From Portulaca oleracea (lineage: Eukaryota > Streptophyta > Magnoliopsida > Caryophyllales > Portulacaceae), in assembly GCA_029582165.1 (NCBI GenBank), contig CM055886.1, forward strand, positions 23,250,669-23,314,668: DNA of 64,000 bases, given 5' to 3'. A model generated the notes under the pieces. It ran no database searches. It was not told the DNA's origin and was given only the letters and a program-made list of their open reading frames with translations. Each line of letters opens with the position of its first letter. Position 1 is the stretch's first letter. A program made the position numbers and the translations under genes. Positions 42,309 through 53,835 of this stretch are shown piece by piece.

Positions 42309-42954
42309 AATAGGTCAATAGGTCATGAAAATCAGATGAAGAGGGATAAAATAAGCCTTTATTGACTGATCCTTTTAGATATCTCAATACATGTAATGCA
42401 GCCTGATATTGTCTGTCAGTAGGTCGTTGCAAGAACTGGCTTAAGTGTTGCACTGCATAGGAAATATCAGGCCTGGTAAGGGTGAGATATAAGAGTCTCC
42501 CAATGAGCCTCCTATAAGGTTCAGGATCTGATAGAATAACTCCAGAATTATCATCAAGCTTCAAACCTCTAGGTAAAGGAAACATAGCAGGTTTACTAGC
42601 AATGAGACCACTATCTTGCAAGATATCCAAAACATATTTCCTCTGATTGAGGATAATGCCAGCAGATGACCTTGCCAATTCAATGCCAAGAAAATACTTG
42701 GCTAATCCCAGATCTTTGATAGTGAATGCTAAATGTAAATCAGCCTTGATTTGTTGAATTGCACTATGATCATCTCCAGTTACCAGTAGATCATCCACAT
42801 AAACCAATATGTAAACATGTTTCCCATCAACCTCCTTTGAAAAAAGTGAATAATCACTTTTACATTGAACAAATCCCTTGCTAATAAGAAACTTAGTAAG
42901 CTCTAAGTTCCATTGCCTTGAAGCCTGTTTCAATCTATAAAGGGATCTTACCAA
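42205..42954 (-). pseudogene. Copia D reverse transcriptase, C-part
   Basis: Contains LYRLKQASRQWN, ILVYVDDLLVTG with the catalytic YVDD (about 42795), KDLGLAKYFLGIE, and LIGRLLYLTLTRPDISYAV. Upstream sequence 42955-43143 keeps RT similarity ([20 protein letters not shown]) but is cut off by a stop at 42964-42966 and another at 43144-43146. Confidence 0.92.
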
Positions 42955-43143
42955 TTTACATGCCTAACCAGAATGAGATTTTTGATACCCATCAGGAGGT
43001 ACCATATACACTTCCTCATCAATATACCCATGTAAAAAGGCATTGTTGATATCAAGCTGAAATAATGGCCAATTTTTTGTTGCTGCAAGAGCTATAACAA
43101 CACGAACAGTAGTAAGCTTTGCAACAGGAGAAAAGGTATGTTT

Positions 43144-44001
43144 TTAATCCTTGTGTTTGACTTGCTCGAAGCCTCTAATCACAATTCTAGCCTTATATCT
43201 CTCAACAGACCCATCAGGCTTAAACTTGGTCTTGTAAACCCACTTAGATGAGATAGCTTTCTTCCCTGGAGGAAGAGATGTGAGAATCCAAGTCCCATTT
43301 GTTTCCAGGGCTTCAAGCTCTCTATCCATTGCCTTTACCCATTCAGGATGTTGTCTAGCTTGTTTATAAGTACTTGGTTCAGGGATTTGTAAAACATTTG
43401 CCAGAGAAGTCATATATGATGAAGAAAGATAAGAAAATTTGGTTTGATCAAGAATGGGATGAGGTATTTCAGGTGTGGAAAGGGTTGTAATGGAAGCTGC
43501 TGTAGCCTTTGATTTAGATTTGTTTGTACAAGTAAAATCTTTCAGCCAAGAGGGAGGGCCTCTAGTTCTAGTAGATCTTCTCAGTTCAGGAGAAGGGGAA
43601 AAAGGAGGGTTGAGGTATTGGAATAGATGGAGGTGTAGGAATATGTTGATCATGAATTTGATTAGAATTAGAAGCTCTTTGTGTATGATCAATAGAAGAA
43701 TGACGTGAACTATTAGGAGATTGAAACTGATTAGGAGCAATAGGTGGTGTTGTAACAGGAGAAATATAGTTGATGTCTTCAGAATAAAAAAGACAATCAT
43801 GTAAAGGAAACAAAGAATCCCCTTGAGTATAATTAGAATTAATATTTGGTGCCAAATTTTGTTTGAAGGAAAAATGTGCTCTTGAAAAATAATGTCCCTA
43901 CTGTGAAAAACACGTTTGATTTGTAAATCAAGAACTTTATAATCCTTCAAACCAGTGGTGTATCCTAAAAGAATACACTTATATAGTTGCTCTTGGAGCA
44001 A
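43144..44001 (-). pseudogene. Copia D integrase end, linker and RT N-part
   Basis: 285-codon frame. It begins in the integrase C-terminus (CILLGYTTGLKDYKVLDL, then RVFHSRDIIFQE), passes a linker with LRRSTRTRGPPSWLKDF, and enters RT (YKQARQHPEWVKAMDRELEA, SSKWVYKTKFKPDGSVERYK, ARIVIRGFEQ). The start is not a real initiation site. Confidence 0.88.
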
Positions 44002-44482
44002 ACTTGTCTTGTATGCCTATGTTATGAGTAAAACAAAGACATCCAATGGTTCTTAGTTCCTTTAAATTTGGTTTTTTATTATAAAGAACTTTAAAGGGAC
44101 TTTTTCATTGAAGAATAGCTGTAGGAAATTTGTTTATGAGGTGAGTAGCAAAGCAAGAATACAATCACCCCAAACATTTTTAGGAAATCATGCTTGAAAC
44201 ATGATGGCTCTTGCCATTTCAAGTAAATGTCTATGCTTCCTTTCTGCAATCCCATTCTGTTGGGGAGTTTAATTTTAACCATAGATCTTTGTATTAAAAA
44301 GCCTTTTTCTTGGAAAAAAAATTAAAATAGTGGCATTAATGAATTCTGTGCCATTATCTGTTCTAAATTGATGAATTTTCTTATTAAACTGTTTCTTGAT
44401 CATTTTGTAAAAATTAGTTATAGTATGAGCAACTTGATCTTTACTTCTAAGAAGTATAGTCCAAGTGCATCTACTAAAATCA
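44002..44482 (-). pseudogene. Copia D integrase core, broken
   Basis: Recognisable blocks in changing frames: VDDFSRCTWTILL, FRTDNGTEF with the second aspartate, PQQNGIAERKHRHLLEMARA with the catalytic glutamate. A T-rich insertion-like tract near 44300 and several stops disrupt it. Confidence 0.78.
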
Positions 44483-45367
44483 TCAACCAGAGTTAAAAAA
44501 TAATTTGTTCCAGAATGAGTAGTGGTTTTGTATGGCCCCCTCTAAATCCATGTGAATCAACTCAAAAGGAGATTGAGTAGAAATGGAGCTTCTATTAAAA
44601 GGCAATCTATGAGATTTTGCAAGAATGCAAACATCACAATTGTATTTATCAAGAATTTGAATATTACAATCTAAGTGTTTCATCTTAGACAATGAAGTGT
44701 GTCCTAACCGAGTATGAAGAATGTCAACAGTAGAATTGACAACATTATATGAGAAACAAGAAGGCTTAGAAGAAAAACAATGATTATCTATGGACTGAGA
44801 CATGATTCTGCTAGAGCTTTCATTGACCCTTTCATCAGCTATTGAGTGTAACTTGTACAAATCTCCTTCTCTTGGAGCTACAGTAACAACCTTATTAGTT
44901 GTAAGGTCCTGGAATATACAAGTATTAGGGTAAAAAGTGAGAGATAGGTTGTGATCAGCAACCAATTGACTAACAGAAAGAAGGTTATACTTGAATTCAG
45001 GGACAAAGAGGACTTTCTTGAGGTTTAAATGAGAAGTAAGTTGTATATGTCCTGTTTGTGAGACAGTTTTGAGGGTTCCATCAGGTAAAGTGATGTGAGT
45101 AGGCTTAGAAATAGGTGATAAACAGGAGAAAAGTTTAGGATTAAAACACATATGATCACTGGCTCATGTATCCACAATCCAAGAACTCAAGGATTTAGAA
45201 TTATCACTAGAATCAACATTGGAATGAGAGCATGTGGACTTGCTAGCAAAATGTGCAAAGGCTGAGTCAAAGCCACTACCAGACCCATTACAGCTAGAAT
45301 CTTGCCTACCCTTCATCCATTTCATCATCTCCTGAGCTACTAAAGTTTGTATCCAGTTGACTGACAT
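44483..45367 (-). pseudogene. Copia D protease and integrase N-part
   Basis: One frame broken by a single stop. The protease motif reads SWIVDT-stop-ASDHM: the glycine codon of the D-T-G catalytic motif has become a stop (about 45161-45163), which abolishes protease. Downstream in frame are VLFVPEFKYNLLSVSQL, the GAG-pre-integrase LHTRLGHTSLSKMKHL, and C-x2-C (CDVCILAKSHRLPF). It ends at a shift just after HMDL. Confidence 0.9.
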
Positions 45368-45404
45368 TGGTGTTGTTGGTTTTTGATCATCCAGAGGTGA
45401 AATG

Positions 45405-46344
45405 TCAGTCTCTGTGCTGGTAACATTCCCAACAACCTTTGTTTATCCTTGATTTATCATACCACTTCGGGTATCCAATCAGTTTAAAACACTGATGAAT
45501 AGAATGCCCTTGTTTCTTACAATGAGTACAATACAAAGCAACTTCGTTCTTCTTGTTATCAACCTTCCCTCTTCCTGCTCCTTTTGAAAAGAAAGCTCCA
45601 GCCGTGTCTGCTTCTTTGAAAGATCTGGTTGTATTTGCAGCAAATTCTTTGATAGTATTAATACTACCAGAGATCTGTCTTTGTTTCTCAACTCTCTGAA
45701 TCATAGCATAGGCTTTGTTTATGCTTGGTAAAGGATCTTGTACAAGTATTTGACTTCTGATAGAATCATTTTCATCATTCAGATGAACCAGAAAATGCAC
45801 CAACTTCTTCTTTTCTTCAATTTCTAGCATTTTCTTGAGTGCTTCACAAGATTTAGTGCACCCACATACAGGAATGTCAGAATAGGGATTCATTTCTTCC
45901 CACAACTTCTTTAACTTTGTATAGTACACTGCCACACTATCTGTACCTTGATACAGATCAGTGATTTCTTTTCCAATCTGATATAGAAGAGGTCCATTGC
46001 TTTCTCCAAACCTCTACTACTAACTCAGACCACAAGAATTGTGCAGGATCAATGTACAAAAATGATTCTGACAATTCTGAAGCCATTGCACCCAACAACC
46101 AACTCATCACCATACTGTCAACTCGAATCCACTGATTGTATGAAGATGAGTTTTCTGCAGGCTTCTCGCACTTTCCATCCAAGAATTCTAGCTTATTCTT
46201 GGTCCTCAAGGCCATTTGCATAGCCCTACTCCATCTTTGAAAATTTGCTCCATTGAGTTTGATGCTGATCAACAGGAGCCCTGGATGATCTGATGCTTGT
46301 AAGAATAGAGGGTCATCATTATAGATGTTTTCCACAGTAGCCAT
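45405..46344 (-). pseudogene. Copia D gag, broken
   Basis: Starts at 46342-46344 with MATVENIYNDDPLFL. UBN2-type gag blocks NFQRWSRAMQMALRTKNKLE and SMVMSWLLG follow. A frameshift near 45990 moves to the frame 45935-45405 with YYTKLKKLWEEMNPY and the zinc knuckle CTHCKKQGHSIHQCFKLIGY (about 45468-45528). Confidence 0.9.
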
Positions 46345-46375
46345 TTGTGTAAAACCAGGAAGTATGAGCCTTAAA

Positions 46376-46387
46376 GCTCTGATACCA
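46376..46387 (-). other. Primer-binding site of Copia D, tRNA-Met
   Basis: The minus strand reads TGGTATCAGAGC, a perfect match, directly at the inner border of the right LTR. Confidence 0.96.
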
Positions 46388-46571
46388 TGTGAAATATGGA
46401 TCAAGAAGATTGAAATTCAGAGAGAATTTTGTGTGTATTTCATATCTCTATAAGGATCCCAAGGAGGGATATATATACACATACACATACACCAACTAAC
46501 AACATAACAAGAAAAGGAGGGAAATAACAAACTAACACTAACAAACTCTTGATGAATATCTATACTTCACA
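46388..46571 (-). repeat. 5' LTR of Copia D
   Basis: TGTGAAATATGG...TACTTCACA on the plus strand, 184 bp, partner of 41676-41853. Confidence 0.96.
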
Positions 46572-46576
46572 AAGAT

Positions 46577-46630
46577 CGAAGAAGAAGAAGAAGGAGGAGG
46601 AGGAGGAGGAGGAGGAGGAGGAGGAGGAGG
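46577..46630. repeat. GAA/GGA microsatellite
   Basis: (GAA)n followed by a run of GGA repeats, directly after the Copia D right target duplication. Confidence 0.92.
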
Positions 46631-47487
46631 TAAAATAAGTAAATTAAGTAGAGATAAATAAAATATATAAAAAATAGTAGAACATAAATAAAATGAGATA
46701 AGTAACATCAATCACATTATTTAAATATAAAATTTTAAATATATATTACATAATTTTGAATGAGATATTGTGAGTAAACACTTCTTTCACATAATTTATT
46801 AAACATATGAATTTTAAATATATTTTATGTAAGATAGACAAGATACAGTAAAAATAGGTAAGATATGGTAAATAAAAATTAATAAGATACGTTATGTAAA
46901 GATATGTAAGGTAAGTAAAATTTTTATTTACAAATCCAAACAACATGATTTTACTTAAATTCTGTAACCATCTTTTTGATATTTTGAATTTTGTATCGAT
47001 CAAATTTAAAACTCATGCCATTAGATAGAGAAATTTGTATTGCTCAATTTTTTTTTAAAACAATTATACGATTATATATATAATTATTTATTATGTGGTT
47101 TATTATCTATCACTATCATAGATTGTTAGAAAAAAATATCATAAGACATAAGTACATAACATTATAATTTTTCATAAAATATTATATAAAAAATAATATT
47201 ATTCAATAAATAATAGATAAAGTAGAAAGAAGATGTGTTTCCCCCTCATTGCTCTAGAAAACCCATAGTAGTTAATATCAACGGAAAAAAAATGTATGTT
47301 GCAGTAATGTCAATATAAATATAATGCATTATGCATAGGGCGGTGTAATGCGCCCAAAAACTTTGACATACATGATCATGACATTTTGATATGTCTTGTT
47401 ATGGATTTGGAATGCTATTTTCTATTAAAAATAAGAGATTGCTCAGCATATATAGAATAATGCTAGAAAATGTACAAAACTAGTGAA
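46631..47487. other. AT-rich intergenic sequence
   Basis: No gene or element recognised. An open frame at 46746-47003 is low complexity. Confidence 0.5.
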
Positions 47488-47496
47488 TAAAAAATA

Positions 47497-48823
47497 GGGT
47501 TTTTGGCTGGGAAAAATATGTACTGAGGGCCTTGTGATTGAGAAAAATTTAAAATGACTTTTTGCCTTATAGCAGTCTATACTTATTCATTATTTTCTCG
47601 TAGCATCCCATATTGAAATTCCGGCACCGGAATGCTGATGTGGCAACCGGACCACGTGCCCTTTTAATTAAAAGCATGCCAGGTCATTTTTTAAAAAATT
47701 CTATATATGGCTGGGAAAAATCTATACTGAGGGCCTTGTGATCAAGAAAAATCCAAAGTGACTTTTTGGCTGATGACAGTCTATACTTATTCATTATTTT
47801 CTCGTAGCATCCCAGATTGAAATTTCGGCACCGAAATGCTGATGTGGCAATCGGAGCACTTTCCTCTTCAGCTAGGTTCGATTCCAGCAAGTTAGTCACT
47901 GTGAAAAAGCCTCTCGAAGTATACAAAATCATCTCCATCCTTGAGAAATCATACCCCATTGAACCCGACCTTAACCGGGTTGCCCACCTTCATTGCTAGC
48001 ATTGGATGTTTCCGACATGCTTGTGAAAGGATTTGTTTCCGATGTTTCATGTTTTTGTGCAGAAAGGGTTGGTTTTGTTAGCATTGGATGTTTATAATCA
48101 GATGTTGAAGTTGAATTGCAGTCCCAATGTAGTCACCTACACCAATTTGCTGCATGGTTTGTGTAAAAGTGGGAAGATAACGGGTGCACTCCAACTGTTC
48201 GATGAAATGACTGAGAGAGAGATATCTCTGAATAATATAACTTATACAGTTGTGATGTTGGGGTTGTGCCATGCTAAGAGGCCTCGTGATGTTGAATAGT
48301 TGTTGAATGACAAGAAACGGAAGAGTGTCATCCTGATGAGATAACTTTCAATACTTTGTTTTATGGGTATTTCAAGGTGGGTAAGGTAGATGAAGGATTC
48401 ATGCTGTTGAAGTCCTTTTTGGATCAACGTGCTCTGGTTGTCACATCAGCATTTCGGTGCGCTGGACTCTCGAATCTTTTGCTTTTCGGGTAGAGAATTT
48501 CAATATAGAATGTTACAAGAAAATAATGAATAAGTATAGACTGCCATCAGCCAAAAAGTCACTTTGGATTTTTCTTGATCACAAGGCCCTCAGTATAGAT
48601 TTTTCCAAGCTATATATAGAATTTTTATAAAAATGATCTGGCATGCTTTTAATTAAAAGGGCACGTGCTCCGGTTGCCACATCAGCATTCCGGTGCCGGA
48701 ATTTCAATCTGGGATGCTACAAGAAAATGATGAATAAGTATAGACTGCCATCAGCCAAAAAGTCATTTTGGATTTTTCTCGATCACAAGACCCTCAGTAT
48801 AGATTTTTCCCAGCTAAAAACCC
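47497..48823. mobile_element. Pack-MULE-like element carrying a PPR fragment
   Basis: Flanked by a perfect 9-bp duplication TAAAAAATA (47488-47496, 48824-48832), the Mutator signature. The long inverted arms (about 350 bp each) begin GGGTTTTT and GCTGGGAAAAAT, and each arm holds two tandem versions of the same sequence (GGCTGGGAAAAAT at 47503 and again at 47710; mirrored on the right at about 48600 and 48812). Between the arms lies a fragment similar to a pentatricopeptide repeat gene (about 47860-48440). No transposase. Gene-fragment capture between Mutator ends defines a Pack-MULE. Confidence 0.88.
47860..48440 (+). pseudogene. Captured PPR gene fragment
   Basis: The clearest part is 48033-48299, with pentatricopeptide repeat signatures ALDVYNQMLKLNCSPNVVTY, TNLLHGLCKSGKITGALQLF and DEMTEREISLNNITYTVVM. 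These are about two 35-residue PPR units of the restorer-of-fertility type. After 48299 a stop and frameshifts follow, though similarity continues to about 48420. PPR proteins bind organelle RNA. This piece has no start, no transit peptide and too few repeats, so it is a dead fragment moved by the Pack-MULE. Confidence 0.82.
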
Positions 48824-48932
48824 TAAAAAATATGCACCTAATTATGTTGATACAATTAAGTAACTTAATGTTGATAATTTTCTTGAAATTTTTTTCCTTA
48901 TTCAAAATACCTTTTAATTTTGCATCATCATG

Positions 48933-51900
48933 CACTACAACAGATTTGGCCTCTAACAGCGTTTGTATAGCGGCATTTATTATAAATGCCACCCTAGCAT
49001 ATGCATTGGAATAATGCACAAAGGCTTTGGTGGCATTTACAAAAAATGCCGCTGTAGCCTTCTAACGCGTACGCACAGCTCCAAAATTGCTTACCCGCTT
49101 AAATGAGCAAAAAATAAAAAGGAGGCGGGTCTTTGAAAAATTCGAACCCTAATTTCACCTATTCCTCGCACTGGAAATCTAGAACCCTCCGCCTTTTCCT
49201 TCTATGAAAACATTCGCACTGCAAATCCCTAATTTCACCCTCTCCTCACTCCCTTCAATCCTGTTGTAGTCCTCTCCCGTTCACGACTCTCAATCTCTAA
49301 TCTCTCCCTTTAATCTCACTGACTTTCAAATTTTCACTTGCAGCTGCTTGAGACCTCCATTGAGCTTCGATTACACCGTTAAAACGAGGACAGGGACAAG
49401 GCTCCCTCTCAGATTTGAGTCGTCTGCGTCTCCGTTGCCGGACACCACCAACTATCGTTGCTGCTTTCTTTCATCTGTCCAAGGGTAAACCCAATTGGCT
49501 AATTCACTAGTTTTTCTCTACTTTCTAAAATCCAGTTAGGGTTTTCCAATTTAATTCAGTTCCACTTAATTGCGAAAATTATCTCTTTATAGTTGTATCA
49601 CTATATATATGTTTGTGCACGAAATCACTATTGCAGCAACCTAATTCACGTGTGTTTATAATTTGCAAGAAATTCGTTTGTGGGCTTTGATTATTAGGCT
49701 TGGAGTTTATCTTTCTACTGCATATGCCTTCAATTCATGTTAGCATGAAACGTTTTTGATAAGAGATGTTGATTGGTTACTTTGTAACCTGTTTGTTTTT
49801 CTTTCTTGTATTGTAACCTGATTATCAATTTTGCAAAGATGTTTTCGCTGTGGGTGTTCTTAGAGAAGGGTTTAATCTAAACTTGAGGGATAACGAATGT
49901 TGATTGCAACCTTTTGGTATTGTTGTAGCTAGGTTTTTGGCTTTCTACTTCAATTTCTTAGTTAGTGATTAAAGCAGTTTCTCACAAATTGACATATGGT
50001 CACAATTTGGAATTTCAGTGTTGCAGGGGGTATTTCTTTGGTTATATAAGCTGCTGTTGTTGGGCAATTAAATTGGACTATTAGTTTAATAGCTTGTAAT
50101 ATGCTACATCTGATAGAAGGAAAGGGCATCCATCTCTGTTGAATTCACTGGAACTTGAAAGGTCGATGCAAATGTCAAGGTTGCTAGAGCTCCAGCAATG
50201 TCAGAATAGTATTGGCCTTTTTCTTGTATTTTCCAAATGAATGTAAGTCCATGCTCCTGAATCCTAGACACATCTCTTCATCATTTTTCCAAACCTATAA
50301 TTTCATTTATTATATCTTAAGTAAAGTAGAAAGGAGTGTTCTCCTTCTTTTGTTGAATGTTGTGATAGTTTTTTTTTTCCTATTTCTATTTTTTTGTTCA
50401 AGCTTGCTTGCTTTTTTTGTTCTCCTATTTCTATTTGTCTGCGTGCTTGATTCTCCTTTTCTTCGTTTATCTTACTTCCTCGTTGCCTATGTGTCTGTGT
50501 CCAAGTGTAACAATACCCACTTTCAATCCTGTGTTCTTCTCTTCGCTCGCCACAAAACTGAAAATCGTTGCCCTTTGTTGTTCTTCTACCAGCCTCAGAG
50601 GGGAAGAGTCGTTTGTTGCTAGTGCAGTTGCTGTTACAACTTCATTTCCTACTATCGACGGTAAGGCTTCTCTCTTTTTGATTTCCAATTTGTAGGGTTT
50701 AAGGCATATTGCTGCAATATCTATGTTTCTCTTTTCGATTTTCAATTGGTAGGGATTAAAGTTAAAATTGCTGCGATATTTGTGCTTCTCTTTTCGATTT
50801 TCAATTGCAAGTTATGTGAGGACATGGCTCCTAGCTTGCAGGATCAGACGGACTGTAATTTGGTTGCCTCTTGCATGGATTCCCTTCCCCTCTGAGGTGT
50901 CGATTATAAGTTAACTGTAAGGTTGTTGATTGAAAGCCCCTCCAAACCTTGTTGACCTCTGTCTAAAGCAACTCTTCAGTAAGTGTACATTATATTCATT
51001 GGTTGTCCATTTGTTATAGGAAGTCCCTTTGGGTTTTTTTATCAATTGGTTTTTTGGGTTATTTTGACTTTAAATTACTAGGTTTTCTATTTTAGTTCCC
51101 AACCTTCAATTATGTTGCTCTTTGATGGGTTTCTCTACTGACTTTTGTTTGAACTGTCAATAAAGTGATTAAGCTGCTGATTTTGGAATTTAGAGTTGTT
51201 CATTGTGCTTTTGGACCTTGGATTGATTTTCACCCAGACAAGCAACGAGATATAAATGATTGAAGTACTTGTTAACTCAATTTTGCTATTTGAATTTAGT
51301 TTTGTTATACAAATTGGTGCTAACCAATATCCATTACAACTACTTATGTTGCTTTTTGATGATGACTACCTTATATGTGTTGTTGTCTATGAAAGGGATG
51401 GTCATTGAAAGAAGGGGTAAATTTTGTGATATGTGAATGGGTCTGCCACCTTCAGCATCCTTCACTCAACTTATTTTGGCAAGCAAATAGATGGCAATCA
51501 GGATACATTCAATGAAGCAATGAAATTTTTAGGAGAGATTTGTTGTATCATATGTACATACTGTGTATTGTGTTTTTGCATTCAAAACGTTTATTTGTAT
51601 GAGACAAGTATGTCATATGTGACAATTTTCAAAGAGAAATAAAATGTGATTTGGGAAAAATGTGTTTGGAATTTGTATGTTTACTAATATGAAATTGTAA
51701 ACAAGTATTTCATTAAAAAAAATTTATATGTAAGGACTCCTCTATAATAATAAAAATAAAAGTGGCAGCCACAAGAGTGGAAAATGGTGCTAAAAACATG
51801 CCTCGGTGGCAAGGGCCCTCTAGCGGCATTTATTTAGACCTATAGCGGCAATTATAATAAATGCCTCACAAGCCTATGGCAACATTGCCTCTAGCGGCAT

Positions 51901-51991
51901 TTGTTGAAATGCCGCTATAGGCTTTAGCGGCATTTATAAATGCCGCTATAGGTCTAAATAAATGCCACTGCAGCCCTTTTCTGTTGTAGTG
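48933..51991. mobile_element. Non-autonomous CACTA transposon, 3,059 bp
   Basis: Perfect terminal inverted repeats CACTACAACAGA and TCTGTTGTAGTG with a 3-bp target duplication ATG (48930-48932, 51992-51994). The subterminal regions repeat TAGCGGCATTTAT and its complement many times (48965-49060, 51820-51970). No TPase-like frame is visible. The interior looks like transcribed, intron-rich sequence of unknown origin. Confidence 0.95.
49065..51650 (+). other. Interior of the CACTA element, possibly captured gene sequence
   Basis: The base composition is less AT-rich than in the neighbouring spacer, with T-rich intron-like stretches, GT-AG-like borders (for example GGTAAACC at 49484-49491) and short open frames (50212-50622, 51433-51642) without known domains. 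I infer a 5' leader with introns or a captured gene, but I cannot name a product. Confidence 0.35.
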
Positions 51992-51994
51992 ATG

Positions 51995-52509
51995 AGTCTG
52001 AAAGCAATCCAATACAATTTAAACATAAAATTTTCAATAAGACGATCTTACACAATGAACCTTTGTTACCTCTATATGTTTGAGTGGTAACACTTATACC
52101 CTTTTGAAGTGATCATTCTTTTTACATGAAATAATTTTTAATTATTAAGTGGTTACCCTTATACTCTCTGAAGTGATTTTAAACAGTGAACTTTATAAAT
52201 GTTATGACTATATACTATTTCTAACTACGTACATATAAAGAAAATAACACCTCATTACTTTGTGATTTTCCTACTCTAATGGTGTTATTTCTTTAAAATT
52301 AATAAAATTCTTTTCTACTAATTTGTACTTGATGAATGATGATAGAATATTAGTTAAGTAAAGATTATAATTTTTCTTCTTAGACCGACCACGTAACACC
52401 AATACCAAGACATTCGCCATTAAAATTAGTTTATGTACATTTTTCTTTATCATCCCCTATAATACAAAATTTTATTGTCCAACAAAAAAGTTTGGTATAT
52501 TTTTCATTA

Positions 52510-52547
<38 letters not shown>

Positions 52548-53835
52548 GTCTAAAAATTCTTTTGAAAAAAAAATAAAATTGAACAAATATTAAAATAGGA
52601 CAATATCAATCAATATCGTCCAAGGCACATGTTTAAAATCTAATGAAGAAAATTAGGAGCCACGAAAACAAAGAACTAATATGATAATTTCCTTGATTAT
52701 GAAAGAATCTAATTTGATTGTCGATTGAAACAAGCATATTTATTTAATGGACGGCTAATGATTTACGTGAACATGATTAAGGCACATGGCCTGCTACATT
52801 TACAGGAGAACAATGTCCTGTTTTTTTCTCTCAGGTACATTTGTTTATTTTATCATTGAATAGTACTCAATTTCCAATTTTTTTTTAATAGATTTCTATT
52901 TCCATTTTTTATAGAATACTATTTCCAATTATATAGACCACAGAAAATTATTAGATACGAAAGTAATTTAATATATACTTAATTTGTACATGTAAATATA
53001 CTTCATTAATGAGTAAAAATCTACCTCAATTTGGTTCTTTAATAAGTAAAAATAATATCATCAAATAATTGGGGCTCAATTTCATTCGACTAAACTCAAA
53101 TATGGCATAACCTTGGGTTATCATACTTCATTTTTTTTTTGTATGTCATTAATTATACTAGAGTAGATACTACAAGAAATGTAACATAATTCCCCTCGAG
53201 GCGAGGACACACGGTCATAGAACACATATTTTACACTAACAGACCAAATGTGACGTTAATTTTAGCTTAGTTTAATCTGCTGACTGCTGTGGTTTCATCG
53301 TATAGAGGAATGATGTTGGCTCTTGATAGCTTGATTAATCTACATCCATATAGTAGTAGTACTAGTATGTTGTTTGCAAGACTCTAAAGAAGACTGTCAT
53401 TAAACACTCCTGAAAGGCCATCTAGTTAATGCTACTGAATTAAAGGGCGGCGTGAATTCTGTCAAACAATTAAGACAACAAAGCAATCACTGCCATTGGC
53501 TGATTTCATTAATTTTTTGCGTTCAAATCAACCAAGTTTATTCACTCGTTTTCGTATTGCGTTTTTCATGCACGCATTAACAATCTTCAACATACAAGCA
53601 CAACCATTTACATATGTTTCGTTTGGTGTGAAGTTGCGTTTGCTCCTAATGTCATTGGATTACGGACCACTCACCCACTTAATTAAATGAAGCCAAACTT
53701 TAGGTGATGCGATGGAGTAAAGAAAAATAGAGAAGCGGGCAAGAGTCGCACTTTCGCATATCATAAGTTGGCTCTAAAGAGTCGTTCTTTCTCATATTAG
53801 TAATTGGTTTTAGGATGAAAATTCATCTGACTTGT
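51995..53835. other. AT-rich intergenic sequence
   Basis: AT microsatellite at about 52517-52542. At 53168 TACTACAAGAAATGTAACAT resembles a decayed CACTA end but has no partner. No gene recognised; the frame at 53496-53690 has no known domain. Confidence 0.45.

Larger units (their letters stand above)
41676..46571 (-). mobile_element. Copia D: complete but mutated Copia retrotransposon
   Basis: Short LTRs (178 and 184 bp) with a perfect target duplication AAGAT (41671-41675, 46572-46576). A perfect tRNA-Met primer site lies next to the right LTR and a polypurine tract next to the left one, so it reads on the minus strand. 4,896 bp with gag, protease, integrase, RT and RNase H in Copia order. 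Frameshifts and stops make it non-autonomous. It sits between a Mutator MITE and a GAA/GGA microsatellite. Confidence 0.97.

Noticed and set aside
50212..50622. 136-codon frame inside the CACTA element
   Set aside because: T-rich, hydrophobic, looks like translated intron sequence; no known domain.
53168..53230. A second CACTA terminus (TACTACAAGAAATG...)
   Set aside because: First base differs, no subterminal repeats and no partner end or target duplication found.
53496..53690. 64-codon frame
   Set aside because: No known domain, no gene context, length expected by chance.
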